DNA of 64,000 bases. It comes from Microbacterium invictum. Its GTDB lineage: Bacteria > Actinomycetota > Actinomycetes > Actinomycetales > Microbacteriaceae. Position numbers and translations under genes: made by a program. The notes beneath the pieces are model-generated. The model did no database searches. It was given only the letters and a program-made list of their open reading frames with translations, and had not been told where the DNA came from. The stretch spans positions 1,488,001-1,552,000 of the forward strand of contig NZ_JACIFH010000001.1 in assembly GCF_014197265.1 (NCBI RefSeq), read 5' to 3'. Numbering within the stretch: the first letter of the stretch is position 1; each line of letters starts with the position of its first letter. This document shows, piece after piece, positions 10,895 to 21,164 of the stretch.

Positions 10895-12535
10895 TCAGCC
10901 GCGACGGCCCTTGACGATCTTCTCCTGGTTCACGTCTTCTTCGTGAGCTGCGGCGACCTCTTCGTGACCCGGCTTGTTGATGGCCTGGCCCTTGCCGCCC
11001 TGGAACTCCAGGATGAAGTCGTCGGTGACCTTCGCGAGCTCGCCCGCGATGTCGTCGTCGAGGACGTTCGACTCACGCAGACGATCGAGGATCGTCGTGT
11101 TCCGCTTCAGGTAGTCGAGCAGGTCGCGCTCGAAGCGCAGCACGTCCTCGACCTCGATCGTGTCGAGCTTGCCGTTGGTGCCGGCCCAGATCGAGACGAC
11201 CTGCTCCTCCACCGGGTACGGCGAGTACTGCGGCTGCTTGAGCAGCTCTGTCAGGCGGGCACCGCGCGCCAGCTGACGACGCGAGGCCGCGTCGAGGTCC
11301 GACGCGAACATGGCGAACGCCTCGAGCGAGCGGTACTGGGCAAGCTCCAGCTTGAGCGTGCCGGAGACCTTCTTGATCGACTTGACCTGGGCGTCACCGC
11401 CGACGCGCGAGACCGAGATGCCGACGTCCACCGCGGGACGCTGGTTGGCGTTGAACAGGTCGGACTGGAGGAAGATCTGGCCGTCGGTGATCGAGATCAC
11501 GTTGGTGGGGATGTAGGCCGACACGTCGTTGGCCTTCGTCTCGATGATCGGGAGACCGGTCATCGAACCCGCGCCCAGTTCGTCCGACAGCTTCGCGCAG
11601 CGCTCGAGCAGACGCGAGTGCAGGTAGAAGACGTCACCCGGGTACGCCTCGCGGCCCGGCGGGCGGCGCAGCAGCAGCGAGACGGCGCGGTAGGCCTCGG
11701 CCTGCTTGGACAGGTCGTCGAAGATGATGAGGACGTGCTTGCCGCCGTACATCCAGTGCTGGCCAATGGCCGAGCCGGTGTAGGGGGCGAGGTACTTGAA
11801 CCCGGCGGGGTCGGATGCCGGGGCCGCGACGATCGTCGTGTACTCCATGGCACCGGCGTCCTCGAGCGCGCCCTTCACCGAAGCGATGGTCGAGCCCTTC
11901 TGGCCGATGGCGACGTAGATGCAGCGGACCTGCTTGTTGACGTCGCCCGACGCCCAGTTGTCCTTCTGGTTGATGATCGTGTCGATCGCCAGTGCGGTCT
12001 TGCCGGTCTGGCGGTCGCCGATGATGAGCTGACGCTGGCCGCGGCCGACGGGGATCATGGCGTCGATCGCCTTGACGCCGGTCTGCATCGGCTCGTGCAC
12101 GCTCTTGCGCTGCATGACACCCGGTGCCTGCAGCTCGAGCGCGCGGCGGCCCTCGTTCGCGATCTCGCCGAGACCGTCGATGGGGTTGCCGAGCGGGTCG
12201 ACGACGCGGCCGAGGAAGCCGTCGCCGACGGCGACCGACAGCACCTCACCGGTGCGGGTGACCTTCTGGCCGGCGACGATGCCGGAGAAGTCGCCCAGGA
12301 CGACCACGCCGATCTCGTTCTCGTCGAGGTTCTGCGCGAGGCCCTCGACGCCGTTGTCGAAGCGGACGAGCTCGTTCGCCATGACGCCGGGCAGTCCCTC
12401 GACGTGGGCGATGCCGTCTCCGGCGTCGACGACGGTTCCGACCTCGGTCGCGGCGGCGGCCGTCGGCTCGTACGCGGCGACGAAGTCTTTCAGCGCGTCA
12501 CGAATGACGTCGGGACTGATGGACAGTTCTGCCAT
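10895..12535 (-). CDS. atpA: ATP synthase alpha subunit
   Basis: 546 residues from the ATG at 12535, beginning [19 protein letters not shown], as in actinobacterial orthologues. It is the non-catalytic nucleotide-binding subunit of F1. The P-loop GDRQTGKT lies at 173-180, with later markers [20 protein letters not shown] and [10 protein letters not shown]. The C-terminal tail is extended and acidic/basic ([19 protein letters not shown]), an actinobacterial feature that in mycobacteria is implicated in restraining ATP hydrolysis. Whether this shorter tail does so is not shown. Confidence 0.98.
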   Translation of the reverse strand: MAELSISPDVIRDALKDFVAAYEPTAAAATEVGTVVDAGDGIAHVEGLPGVMANELVRFDNGVEGLAQNLDENEIGVVVLGDFSGIVAGQKVTRTGEVLSVAVGDGFLGRVVDPLGNPIDGLGEIANEGRRALELQAPGVMQRKSVHEPMQTGVKAIDAMIPVGRGQRQLIIGDRQTGKTALAIDTIINQKDNWASGDVNKQVRCIYVAIGQKGSTIASVKGALEDAGAMEYTTIVAAPASDPAGFKYLAPYTGSAIGQHWMYGGKHVLIIFDDLSKQAEAYRAVSLLLRRPPGREAYPGDVFYLHSRLLERCAKLSDELGAGSMTGLPIIETKANDVSAYIPTNVISITDGQIFLQSDLFNANQRPAVDVGISVSRVGGDAQVKSIKKVSGTLKLELAQYRSLEAFAMFASDLDAASRRQLARGARLTELLKQPQYSPYPVEEQVVSIWAGTNGKLDTIEVEDVLRFERDLLDYLKRNTTILDRLRESNVLDDDIAGELAKVTDDFILEFQGGKGQAINKPGHEEVAAAHEEDVNQEKIVKGRRG

Positions 12536-12603
12536 GGTCTTCCTTCTATGTCTGTCGGAGGGCGCCTGCCCTGCCGTGTCCGCTCCCGTTGGAGCGGTGA
12601 GTT

Positions 12604-13392
12604 CTAGCCGGCCAGCCGCTGACGCAGGTCGCCGAGGCGGGATGAAACGGTGGCGTCGATCACGTCGTCGCCGATCTCGACGCGCACGCCGCCGACGACC
12701 GTCGGGTCGACGACGATGCTGAGCGCGACGTCGGTGCCGTAGCGCTGGCCGAGCGAGGCGCGCAGACGCGAGATCTGCGCGTCGCTGAGCGCGCGGGCGG
12801 CGTGCACGGTGGCGACCGTGCGACCGCGCTGGTCTGCGACGATCCGCAGGGCACGACCGAGCAGGGTGCGCACACGACGTCCACGCGAGTGCTGCACGAG
12901 CGATGAGACGATCAGAGTGGTCGGCTCGCTCGCGCGGCCGGCCAGGATCGACTCGATGAGAACGCCCTTGGCCTTCGCATCGCCGAGGCGGCTGCCGAGC
13001 GCGAGTTCGAGCTCGGCACTGCCGGCCACGGCACGCGACACCTCGAACAGCTCGGCATCGATATCGGTCGTCGGCGCGGCGACGGCGGCAGCGCGGATCG
13101 CGACTTCCTCGACTGCGCTGATCAGGTCGTCGGTCGACGACCACCGCTGCACCGCGATGGTGCTCAGCAGGGACTGCGTGACCGGCGCGAAGCCGCCGAA
13201 GACGTCGGTGACGACCTTCGTGCGTGCTTCTGCCGACGCGACGGCCGCAGACAGCGCGCCGCTCAGCTGCGGCGTCTCGCCCAGGGCGCCGGCCGCAGCG
13301 AACAGTTCGCGGGCGACGTCGAGATCGACGCCGTTCGCGTCGTTCAGCGCCGCGGTGGTCGCCGCGAGCGCCTGAGTGGTCGCGCTGCCCAT
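12604..13392 (-). CDS. atpH: ATP synthase delta subunit
   Basis: 262 residues, longer than the roughly 180 of E. coli and typical of high-GC Gram-positives. It forms the top of the peripheral stalk linking F1 to subunit b. The C-terminal half has the recognisable delta/OSCP pattern ([20 protein letters not shown], then [20 protein letters not shown]). The ATG overlaps the atpF stop by one base (TAATG), indicating [13 protein letters not shown] coupling. Confidence 0.95.
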   Translation of the reverse strand: MGSATTQALAATTAALNDANGVDLDVARELFAAAGALGETPQLSGALSAAVASAEARTKVVTDVFGGFAPVTQSLLSTIAVQRWSSTDDLISAVEEVAIRAAAVAAPTTDIDAELFEVSRAVAGSAELELALGSRLGDAKAKGVLIESILAGRASEPTTLIVSSLVQHSRGRRVRTLLGRALRIVADQRGRTVATVHAARALSDAQISRLRASLGQRYGTDVALSIVVDPTVVGGVRVEIGDDVIDATVSSRLGDLRQRLAG

Positions 13393-13946
13393 TACTTCGT
13401 CGCTCCCTCGGAAGCTTCGAGGTCGGCCAGGAAACGGTCGACGACAGCCTGTGCCTTCGCATCGTCGGAGAGTGTCTCGCCGATGACGCCGCCGGCCAGG
13501 TCGAGCGCGAGCGTGCCGACCTCGCTGCGCAGCGAGACGAGAGCGGTCTGGCGCTCGGCCTCGATCTGCGTGTGTGCGGCGGAGGTCAGACGTGCTGCCT
13601 CACTCGACGCGGTCTCCTTGGCCTCGGAGACGATCTTCTTGCCGTCCTCGCGGGCGGCATCACGGATCTCGCCGGCCTCCTTGCGCGCCTCGGCGAGCTG
13701 CGAGGTGTACTCCTCGAGCGCGGCCTCGGCCTTGCGCTGGGCTTCGTCGGCCTTCGCGATGTTGCCCTCGATGGCGGCGGCGCGCGCGTCGAGGAGATCC
13801 TTCATCTTCGGAAGGGCGACCTTCCAGAAGACGAAGAGGATGACGACGAAGCACACGGCCGACCAGATGATGTCGTACCACGCGGGGATGAGCGGGTTGT
13901 GCTCCGCCTCCGCCTCCGCGGCGTACGCGACAAGAGCGTTCAGCAT
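13392..13946 (-). CDS. atpF: ATP synthase b subunit
   Basis: 184 residues. One transmembrane helix at about residues 24-47 ([22 protein letters not shown]) is followed by a long alanine/glutamate-rich coiled coil to the C-terminus. This is the standard peripheral-stalk subunit of Fo. It is flanked by atpE upstream and atpH downstream, with a one-base overlap to atpH. Confidence 0.96.
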   Translation of the reverse strand: MLNALVAYAAEAEAEHNPLIPAWYDIIWSAVCFVVILFVFWKVALPKMKDLLDARAAAIEGNIAKADEAQRKAEAALEEYTSQLAEARKEAGEIRDAAREDGKKIVSEAKETASSEAARLTSAAHTQIEAERQTALVSLRSEVGTLALDLAGGVIGETLSDDAKAQAVVDRFLADLEASEGATK

Positions 13947-13974
13947 CCTGTCTCCTTAAGTCTGGTGTGCGGGA

Positions 13975-15082
<1,108 letters not shown>

Positions 15083-15187
15083 TGGCTCCAGCTTCGGGGC
15101 ATCGGTGTAACCCGAGGCAACGATGGTCGGTGAGCGTCGATGCGCAATCGCTCAGCGGGGAGGCGAGCGGGCGCAGAAAACAGCCTA

Positions 15188-15712
15188 TCAGGACTCGCGA
15201 CCGCTCCCGACCTCCGGGGCGGCGTCACTGCCCGGATCCTCCGCGTCGTCCTGTTCGGTCAGGTCGGCGGCGGTGGGCAGCGTCACATCGCTCACGTGCG
15301 GAATGCGCATGCGGGTCATGACGATGACGTCGATGACGAGGGATGCCACGACGCTGACGACCAGCGCGATGAAGAACACCGTGGGGTTCAGCCACTCCTG
15401 CCCGCGCAGGAGCATGAGCGCCACGATGAACAGCACGAACTTCAGCAGCCACCCGCCCATGACCGCCCCGAAGAAGATGGGCACGTACAGCGGGTCGCCG
15501 TACCAGCGGTTGGCGACGAGGATCGTGATGCCGGTCAGTGCCAGGAACACCGCGGCCAGCACGACGGCGACCAGCGCGCTCCACAGTCCTTCCATGCCGG
15601 CGACGGCATAGCCGACGACAGCGCCGATCACGGCGAGCAATGCCGTCGCCGCCGCGGACCACAGCAGAGTCGTCCGCAGGATGCGGTTGCTGGAGAGGCT
15701 CTGGCTGGTCAT
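15188..15712 (-). CDS. AtpI-like small membrane protein at the head of the atp operon
   Basis: 174 residues with four hydrophobic segments (about 12-36, 45-66, 84-103, 108-130) and an acidic, proline-rich cytosolic tail of about 40 residues. Position between a wecA-like gene and atpB matches the AtpI-like gene of actinobacteria, whose homologues help c-ring assembly in other bacteria. The sequence itself is too divergent to prove that role. Its ATG overlaps the stop of the wecA-like gene in an ATGA, so the two are [15 protein letters not shown] coupled. Confidence 0.8.
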   Translation of the reverse strand: MTSQSLSSNRILRTTLLWSAAATALLAVIGAVVGYAVAGMEGLWSALVAVVLAAVFLALTGITILVANRWYGDPLYVPIFFGAVMGGWLLKFVLFIVALMLLRGQEWLNPTVFFIALVVSVVASLVIDVIVMTRMRIPHVSDVTLPTAADLTEQDDAEDPGSDAAPEVGSGRES

Positions 15713-16881
15713 GAGGCATGTTCCTGTTCGGTGGGGGCGGACGTCCGAGCCGCGAGCGCAGCCCGCGAAGGAGTGAGGGTGACGACGAGACACGCGACCA
15801 CGCCGATCGCGAGGTACACGACACCGGGCCAGTACAGGCCCGGCCAGTCCGCCGTCGTGCCGATGTACATGATGAGGACCGAGAGGCTGACGATCGTCGC
15901 CCACGCGTAGAAGATGAGGACCGCATCACGGTCGGAGTGACCCATGTCGAGCATGCGGTGGTGCAGGTGCTTGCGGTCGGGGCTGAACGGGGACTTTCCC
16001 CGCGACATCCGGCGGACGACCGCCATCCCGAAGTCCAGCAGCGGCAGCAGCACCACGACGAGGGGCAGCAGGATCGGGATGAACGCGCCCAGCAGCTGCG
16101 AGCGGCCGAACACGTCGTTGTCGCCCAGCGCGCCCGGGTCCAGCTGCCCGGTCAGCGTGATCGCCGAAGTGGCCATGAGCAGCCCCAGCATGAGCGCACC
16201 GGAGTCTCCCATGAACAGTCGCGCAGGGTTCCAGTTCATCGGCAGGAAGCCGATGCAGACCCCGACCAGCACGATGGCGATGAACGATGCGCGGTTCGAG
16301 TAGCTGTCGATGCCCGCGTCACGGGCGACCAGATAGGTGTAGACGAAGAAGACGGCGTTGGTGATCAGGCAGACGCCCGCGACGAGCCCATCGAGTCCGT
16401 CGATGAAGTTGACCGCGTTCATGACGATCACGATCGCGAACACCGAGAGCGTGAAGCTCTGCCAGCTCGACAGCAGCAGCTGGCCGCCGAAGGGGATCGC
16501 GAAGATCTGAATGCCCCCGAAACCCACGACGATGCCGGCCACCAGGAACTGCGCCCCCAGCTTGATCAGCCAGTCCAGGTCCCACAGGTCGTCGGCGACC
16601 CCGATCAGCACGATCAGCAGCGCAGCGGCGTAGATGGACCACATCACCTGCGGGTCCTGCCAGATGATGGCGAAATACGGCACCTGCGACGATAGGGCGA
16701 ACATCCCGCTGAATCCGAGGAACATCGCGACCCCGCCCAGGCGCGGCGTCGGGTTCTTGTGCACATCCCGTTCCCGGATGCCGGGGTAGAGCTTGTAGCG
16801 CATGCTCACGCGCCACACGATCCAGGTCAGGACGAATGTCAGCGCGCCGGTGAGGATGACGGTGAAGATGTAGTGCTTCAC
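15709..16881 (-). CDS. wecA: Undecaprenyl-phosphate N-acetylhexosamine-1-phosphate transferase (WecA/MraY family)
   Basis: 390 residues with about eleven transmembrane helices. It transfers a GlcNAc-1-phosphate-type sugar phosphate onto undecaprenyl (or decaprenyl) phosphate, starting synthesis of a cell-wall polymer linker. The family motifs are clear: VADDLWDLDW (magnesium aspartates), NAVNFIDGLDGLVAG, RLFMGDSGA and the basic loop DRKHLHHRMLDMGHS, whose HLHHR form is the WecA/TagO type rather than MraY. It is linked by 4-base overlaps to the Sua5 gene upstream and the atpI-like gene downstream. The symbol is by family; the exact sugar is not shown. Confidence 0.92.
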   Translation of the reverse strand: MKHYIFTVILTGALTFVLTWIVWRVSMRYKLYPGIRERDVHKNPTPRLGGVAMFLGFSGMFALSSQVPYFAIIWQDPQVMWSIYAAALLIVLIGVADDLWDLDWLIKLGAQFLVAGIVVGFGGIQIFAIPFGGQLLLSSWQSFTLSVFAIVIVMNAVNFIDGLDGLVAGVCLITNAVFFVYTYLVARDAGIDSYSNRASFIAIVLVGVCIGFLPMNWNPARLFMGDSGALMLGLLMATSAITLTGQLDPGALGDNDVFGRSQLLGAFIPILLPLVVVLLPLLDFGMAVVRRMSRGKSPFSPDRKHLHHRMLDMGHSDRDAVLIFYAWATIVSLSVLIMYIGTTADWPGLYWPGVVYLAIGVVACLVVTLTPSRAALAARTSAPTEQEHAS

Positions 16882-17567
16882 GCGTCGTCACCGGGCTCGT
16901 CCGGCTCCGCTTCGAGCAGATCCCCGAGGACCCCCCGCAGCGCCGCACGATCGACCGCTCCTTCGCGAAGCACCCGCACCGGTCGCTCGGTGTCGCCGAC
17001 CAGACCGGTCGCGTCGATGATGGTGGACGCCACACCCGTGCTGGCGGGTCCCCCGTCGAGGTACACGGACACACGGTCCCGGAGCATGTCGAGCGCTTCG
17101 TGGACGGCCACGGCAGCGGGCTTGCCCGTCAGGTTGGCGCTGGACACGGCGAGCGGCCCGCACTCCTCGAGCAGTTCGAGGGCGATGCGCTCGGCCGGCA
17201 TCCGCACCGCGACGGTGCCGGCGGTGTCGCCGAGATCCCACGACAGCGACGGCTGCGCGGGCAGCACGATCGTGAGCCCACCCGGCCAGAACTCCTCGAC
17301 CAGCCGCTCCACCGCTTCAGGAACCTCGGCCACCAGGGCGCGCATCGTCGTGATGCCGGCCACGAGAACCGGAGGCGGCGACTGTCGCCCGCGTCCCTTC
17401 GCCTCCAGCAGCCGAGTCACCGCGCTCGCGTTGAACGCGTCGGCGGCGATGCCGTACACCGTGTCGGTCGGCACGACGACCAGCTCGCCGCGGCCGATCG
17501 CCTGGCGGGCGGCCCGCATGGCGGGGAGCAGCTGCTCGCTGTCGCGGCAATCGAAGACGGGAGACAT
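16878..17567 (-). CDS. L-threonylcarbamoyladenylate synthase (Sua5/YwlC/TsaC family)
   Basis: 229 residues, a single YrdC domain without the extra Sua5 C-terminal domain. It makes threonylcarbamoyl-AMP from threonine, bicarbonate and ATP for the t6A37 modification of tRNAs. The N-terminal VVVPTDTVYGIAADAFN, the central KGRGRQSPPPVLV and CGPLAVSSANLTGKPA motifs are intact. It lies between prmC and the wecA-like gene, the conserved actinobacterial order. A TAGAAT box lies nine bases before the ATG. Confidence 0.94.
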   Translation of the reverse strand: MSPVFDCRDSEQLLPAMRAARQAIGRGELVVVPTDTVYGIAADAFNASAVTRLLEAKGRGRQSPPPVLVAGITTMRALVAEVPEAVERLVEEFWPGGLTIVLPAQPSLSWDLGDTAGTVAVRMPAERIALELLEECGPLAVSSANLTGKPAAVAVHEALDMLRDRVSVYLDGGPASTGVASTIIDATGLVGDTERPVRVLREGAVDRAALRGVLGDLLEAEPDEPGDDA

Positions 17568-17610
17568 ATCCGCAACATTCTACGGTCGGGGCGCTGGGAG
17601 ACCGCGAGCG

Positions 17611-18495
17611 TCAGGGGCGGAGGACCGTCGTCGCGCGGTCGCGCGTGGTCAGGTCGGGGTGCGTCGCGGCGGCACGCCAGCCGTCGGCGGTCAGGAGCGC
17701 ACGGATCGGCGCGCCCTGCCACTCGCCGTGCTCGAGGATCAGCGTCCCGCCGGGATGCAGCAGCCGCAGCGCGACGCCCGACAGCGTCCGGACGACGTCG
17801 AGCCCGTCCGCGCCGCCGTACAGGGCAGCCGGCGGGTCCCAGTGCCGTACCTCGGGATCGCGTGGGATCGCGTCGTCGGGCACGTACGGCGGGTTGGAGA
17901 CCACGACCGAGACGGTGCCGTCGAGTTCTGTGAACGCGTGGGCGAGGTCGATGAAGGCGAGGCGCGCGTTGCCGGCGTCCACTTCGGCGAAGTTCTCCTT
18001 CGCCCAGACGAACGCGTCCACCGAGTTCTCGGCCGCGTGGATCTGCGCGTGCGGCACCTCGGTGGCCATCGCGAGCGCGATCGCGCCCGAACCGGTTCCG
18101 AGATCGACGCCGATCGGCGCCGGCGAAGGCGTGGCGCGCAGAGCGTCGACGGCGAGCTGGGCGACCATCTCGGTCTCAGGGCGCGGCACGAACACGCCGG
18201 GACCGACGCGCAGCTCGAGATGGCGGAACGCCGCACGGCCCGTGATGTGCTGCAGCGGCTCGCGCGATGCGCGACGCGCGATCAGTGTCTGGAGGCTTTC
18301 GGCAACGGCATCCATCACCACGTCGCCGCGCATCGCGGCGGCAGCCAGCTCGCCGCGACCGACGCCCAGGACGTGCGCGGCCAGCAGCTCGGCGTCGGCG
18401 TCGGGAGAGGGCACGCCGGCGGCGGCGAGCGTCGCGGCGGCGGTGCGGATGAGATCGGTCAACGGCAGCGCGGCCGGATCTGCGGTGGAGGTCAT
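17611..18495 (-). CDS. prmC: Release factor glutamine N5-methyltransferase
   Basis: 294 residues from the ATG at 18495. It methylates the glutamine of the GGQ motif in RF1/RF2 using S-adenosylmethionine. The helical substrate-binding N-terminus is followed by the methyltransferase domain with VGVDLGTGSGAIALAMA (129-144) and the catalytic NPPY at 201-204. Its usual neighbour prfA is here 2.7 kb away, separated by cysK, cysE, a membrane-protein gene and a lower-GC gap. That suggests an insertion between prmC and prfA in this lineage. Confidence 0.95.
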   Translation of the reverse strand: MTSTADPAALPLTDLIRTAAATLAAAGVPSPDADAELLAAHVLGVGRGELAAAAMRGDVVMDAVAESLQTLIARRASREPLQHITGRAAFRHLELRVGPGVFVPRPETEMVAQLAVDALRATPSPAPIGVDLGTGSGAIALAMATEVPHAQIHAAENSVDAFVWAKENFAEVDAGNARLAFIDLAHAFTELDGTVSVVVSNPPYVPDDAIPRDPEVRHWDPPAALYGGADGLDVVRTLSGVALRLLHPGGTLILEHGEWQGAPIRALLTADGWRAAATHPDLTTRDRATTVLRP

Positions 18496-18618
18496 GGGCG
18501 CGCACCAGCATAGTCGTGACGATTCGTCATATTGGCCGTGACGACACCGCATCCCCGTACGCTGGGGCGGACACCTCCGCACCGCCCGAGCGGACCCGAC
18601 ACGTACGAAAGGCACGCC

Positions 18619-19557
18619 ATGCCCGGCATCCACTCCGACATCACGAGCGCATTCGGCAACACCCCGCTCGTTCGCCTCAACCGACTCTCCGAAGGCCTCG
18701 CGGGCACCGTGATCGCCAAGCTGGAGTACTTCAACCCCGGCTCCAGCGTGAAGGACCGCATCGGTGTGGCGATCGTCGACGCCGCCGAGGCAGCGGGTGC
18801 GCTGAGCGCCGGCGGCACCATCGTCGAGGGCACGAGCGGCAACACCGGCATCGCCCTGGCCCTGGTCGGCGCGGCGCGCGGCTACAAGGTCATTCTGACG
18901 ATGCCGTCGTCGATGTCGGTCGAGCGCCGCCAGCTACTGAAGCGCTTCGGTGCCGAGATCGTCCTCACCGACCCGGCCGGCGGCATGAAGGCCGCCGTCG
19001 CCAAGGCGCAGGAGATCGTCGCCGAGACTCCCGGCGCGATCCTGGCCAGCCAGTTCGAGAACGCCGCCAACCCGGCCATCCACCGGTCCACAACCGCCGA
19101 GGAGATCTGGCGCGACACCGACGGCGCCGTCGACGTCTTCATCGCCGGTATCGGCACGGGCGGCACCATCACCGGTGTCGGCCAGGTGCTCAAGGAGCGC
19201 AAGCCCGACGTCAAGGTCATCGCCGTCGAGCCGACGGCGTCGCCCCTGCTGTCGCAGGGCACGCCCGGGCCGGCGAAGATCCAGGGCATCGGCCCGAACT
19301 TCGTCCCCCCGATCCTCGACACGAGCGTGTACGACGAGGTCGTCACCGTCGAGTTCGACGACGCGATCGCCACCGCGCGCGACCTCGCCGCGCGGGAGGG
19401 CATCCTCGCCGGCATCTCCGCCGGTGCGGCCGTGTGGGCGGCGCTGCAGGTGGCTGCGCGCTCCGAGAGCGAGGGCAAGAACATCGTCGTGATCGTGCCG
19501 GACACCGGCGAGCGCTACCTGTCGACCGCGCTGTTCGAGGACCTGCGCGAGGACTGA
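18619..19557 (+). CDS. cysK: Cysteine synthase A (O-acetylserine sulfhydrylase)
   Basis: 312 residues from the ATG at 18619 with GAAAGG upstream. It is a PLP enzyme forming cysteine from O-acetylserine and sulfide. The PLP lysine is K45 in GSSVKDRIG; the phosphate-binding GTGGT loop appears in [11 protein letters not shown] and the substrate loop in [12 protein letters not shown]. It is followed 67 bases later by cysE, so one short unit encodes both steps from serine to cysteine. A TACGCT box about 60 bases upstream is a possible -10 element. Confidence 0.96.
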   Translation: MPGIHSDITSAFGNTPLVRLNRLSEGLAGTVIAKLEYFNPGSSVKDRIGVAIVDAAEAAGALSAGGTIVEGTSGNTGIALALVGAARGYKVILTMPSSMSVERRQLLKRFGAEIVLTDPAGGMKAAVAKAQEIVAETPGAILASQFENAANPAIHRSTTAEEIWRDTDGAVDVFIAGIGTGGTITGVGQVLKERKPDVKVIAVEPTASPLLSQGTPGPAKIQGIGPNFVPPILDTSVYDEVVTVEFDDAIATARDLAAREGILAGISAGAAVWAALQVAARSESEGKNIVVIVPDTGERYLSTALFEDLRED

Positions 19558-19569
19558 TTCTGCACGCGA

Positions 19570-19604
19570 TACCGGGCGGCGCTGCTTCGGCGGCCCGCCC
19601 GGTA
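19570..19604 (+). terminator. Hairpin between cysK and cysE
   Basis: Perfect 10-base arms (19570-19579 and 19595-19604) around a 15-base loop form a GC-rich hairpin just after cysK. No T-run follows. It may be a partial terminator that lowers cysE expression relative to cysK, or a transcript-stabilising structure. A TACGCT sequence overlapping its end could also be a separate cysE -10 box. Confidence 0.5.
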
Positions 19605-19624
19605 CGCTGTCTCCGAGGAGCACC

Positions 19625-20203
19625 ATGACCCGCATCGGCCCGATTGCCCGCATCCGTGAAGACGTCGCGGCGGCGAAGCTGCGCGACCCGGCCGCCCGAA
19701 GCGGCGTCGAGATCGCGGTGCTGTACTCGGGGCTGCACGCGATCTGGTCGTACCGGCTGGCCCACGCGCTGTGGGTGCACGGCATCCGGTTCCCGGCGCG
19801 CGCGATCTCACAGGTGACGCGCTGGATCACCGGCATCGAGATCCACCCGGGCGCGACCATCGGTCGCCGCTTCTTCATCGACCACGGCATGGGCGTCGTC
19901 ATCGGCGAGACCGCCGAGGTCGGCGACGACGTCATGCTCTACCACGGGGTCACGCTCGGCGGACGGACCCGCGATGGCGGCAAGCGGCATCCCACCCTCG
20001 AAGACGGCGTCGCCGTCGGCGCGGGCGCGAAGATCCTCGGTCCGATCACGATCGGTGCAGGCTCGGTCGTCGGCGCGAACGCCGTCGTGACCAAGGACGC
20101 CCCCGCCGACTCGGTGCTCGTCGGCGTTCCGGCCAAGCCTCGCCGTCGCACCGAGAACCTCGACACCCGCGCGCTGCTGACGGCGCCCGAGTACTACATC
20201 TGA
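19625..20203 (+). CDS. cysE: Serine O-acetyltransferase
   Basis: 192 residues, the short form lacking most of the N-terminal helical domain of E. coli CysE. It acetylates serine with acetyl-CoA, the first step of cysteine synthesis. The left-handed beta-helix hexapeptide repeats run from about residue 75 to 165, with the catalytic histidine region [20 protein letters not shown] and the loop [16 protein letters not shown]. The C-terminus ends in a tyrosine-tyrosine-isoleucine; a C-terminal isoleucine is the residue that docks into CysK in cysteine synthase complexes. GAGGAG lies just before the ATG. Confidence 0.95.
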   Translation: MTRIGPIARIREDVAAAKLRDPAARSGVEIAVLYSGLHAIWSYRLAHALWVHGIRFPARAISQVTRWITGIEIHPGATIGRRFFIDHGMGVVIGETAEVGDDVMLYHGVTLGGRTRDGGKRHPTLEDGVAVGAGAKILGPITIGAGSVVGANAVVTKDAPADSVLVGVPAKPRRRTENLDTRALLTAPEYYI

Positions 20204-20342
20204 CGCCGACGCGGCTTGCGTTTCGCGGCCGGGCCTCGTCCCACCGGCGATTCAACAGTCAGTTCGGCACAGTCTCGCACCACAACACTGTGCTCGAGCG
20301 ACTGCTGAGCGCCCGGGTGCCCGCCCGCCGGGGCGCAGCGGG

Positions 20343-20744
20343 TCACGCCGCTCGGCGGTCGGCGACCTTCTTCTTGAGGAACAGCGGCGGCAGCAGCCAG
20401 GTGGCGAGCGCCGTCACGAGCCACACGATCACCGGCGCGAGGATCCACGCCAGCGGCTCCGAGATGCCCAGCCCGGCGCCGGGGATGAGCACGACGATCA
20501 GCAGGGCGACGAACGTCGAGATGATCCCGATGCCGCCGAGCATGGCCGAGGCGTGCCGGCGGGTGATCTTGAACACCCAGGGCGCCAGCACGCTCTGGAT
20601 GACGGCGAAGATGACGACCGCGAGCACGAAGCCCCACCAGTCGCTCCAGTCGATGTGGAAGCCGGGCAGGATCAGGTCGGCGGCGATGAGGCCGAGAGCC
20701 GCGGAGACGACGAAGATCAGCGCGCGGATCAAGAAGGTGATCAT
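20343..20744 (-). CDS. Phage-holin-family (PF04020-type) membrane protein
   Basis: 133 residues with four transmembrane helices. It resembles the phage holin IV/Mycobacterial 4 TM family: a first helix with AADLILPGFHI, then VIFAVIQSVLAPWVFKI and a final FLKKK basic tail. These are ordinary chromosomal proteins in actinobacteria despite the name; the function is unknown. A TAGCGT box lies exactly six bases before the ATG and no ribosome-binding site is seen, suggesting a leaderless transcript. It converges with cysE. Confidence 0.82.
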   Translation of the reverse strand: MITFLIRALIFVVSAALGLIAADLILPGFHIDWSDWWGFVLAVVIFAVIQSVLAPWVFKITRRHASAMLGGIGIISTFVALLIVVLIPGAGLGISEPLAWILAPVIVWLVTALATWLLPPLFLKKKVADRRAA

Positions 20745-20756
20745 GCGTTGACGCTA

Positions 20757-21164
20757 TCGCCGAACAGCGTATACACGTCGCAGGCACCACACGTCATCAT
20801 CATTCTTGCAATCCGGTGTGGAACAGCGTCAAAGTGACGGCCGTCCTCGAGGAAGCGGAGTTGATGGGATGGACGCACTTGGGCGCTGGCGATCAGGACG
20901 GCGTTGGTCCTTCTTGGTGTGACCGACTTGCTTGCACCGATGGCCACAGCCGCCGAACAGCGCACCAGCTCACACGATGAGTTCCCATCGGACGTCACCG
21001 CCCGGGAAGACGATGCAGCGGCGCCGTCGAAGGCACCGAACGGGCCTCAGCGCTGATCCCGGCTCTGCCGTGAGGTTTCTCGTCGAGGAGTCTCCTGCGG
21101 GCGGCTGAGTCCGTAACAAGGTCGCAGCGCACGAGCGAGGTCGGAGTCGCGTCCTACATCCGGT
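20757..21164. other. 408-base gap without a supported gene, lower in GC
   Basis: This stretch between the four-helix protein gene and prfA has visibly more A/T than its neighbours, especially 20760-20960. On the plus strand an open frame gives a hydrophobic run (LVLLGVTDLLAP) leading into a 38-codon ATG frame at 20940-21056, but with no ribosome-binding site and no family I recognise. A minus-strand frame (20741-20998) is equally unsupported. It may be the remains of inserted DNA between prfA and prmC. Confidence 0.5.

Noticed and set aside
20741..20998. 85-codon minus-strand frame upstream of the four-helix membrane protein
   Set aside because: It runs across the leaderless promoter of the next gene, has no ribosome-binding site and no recognisable motif.
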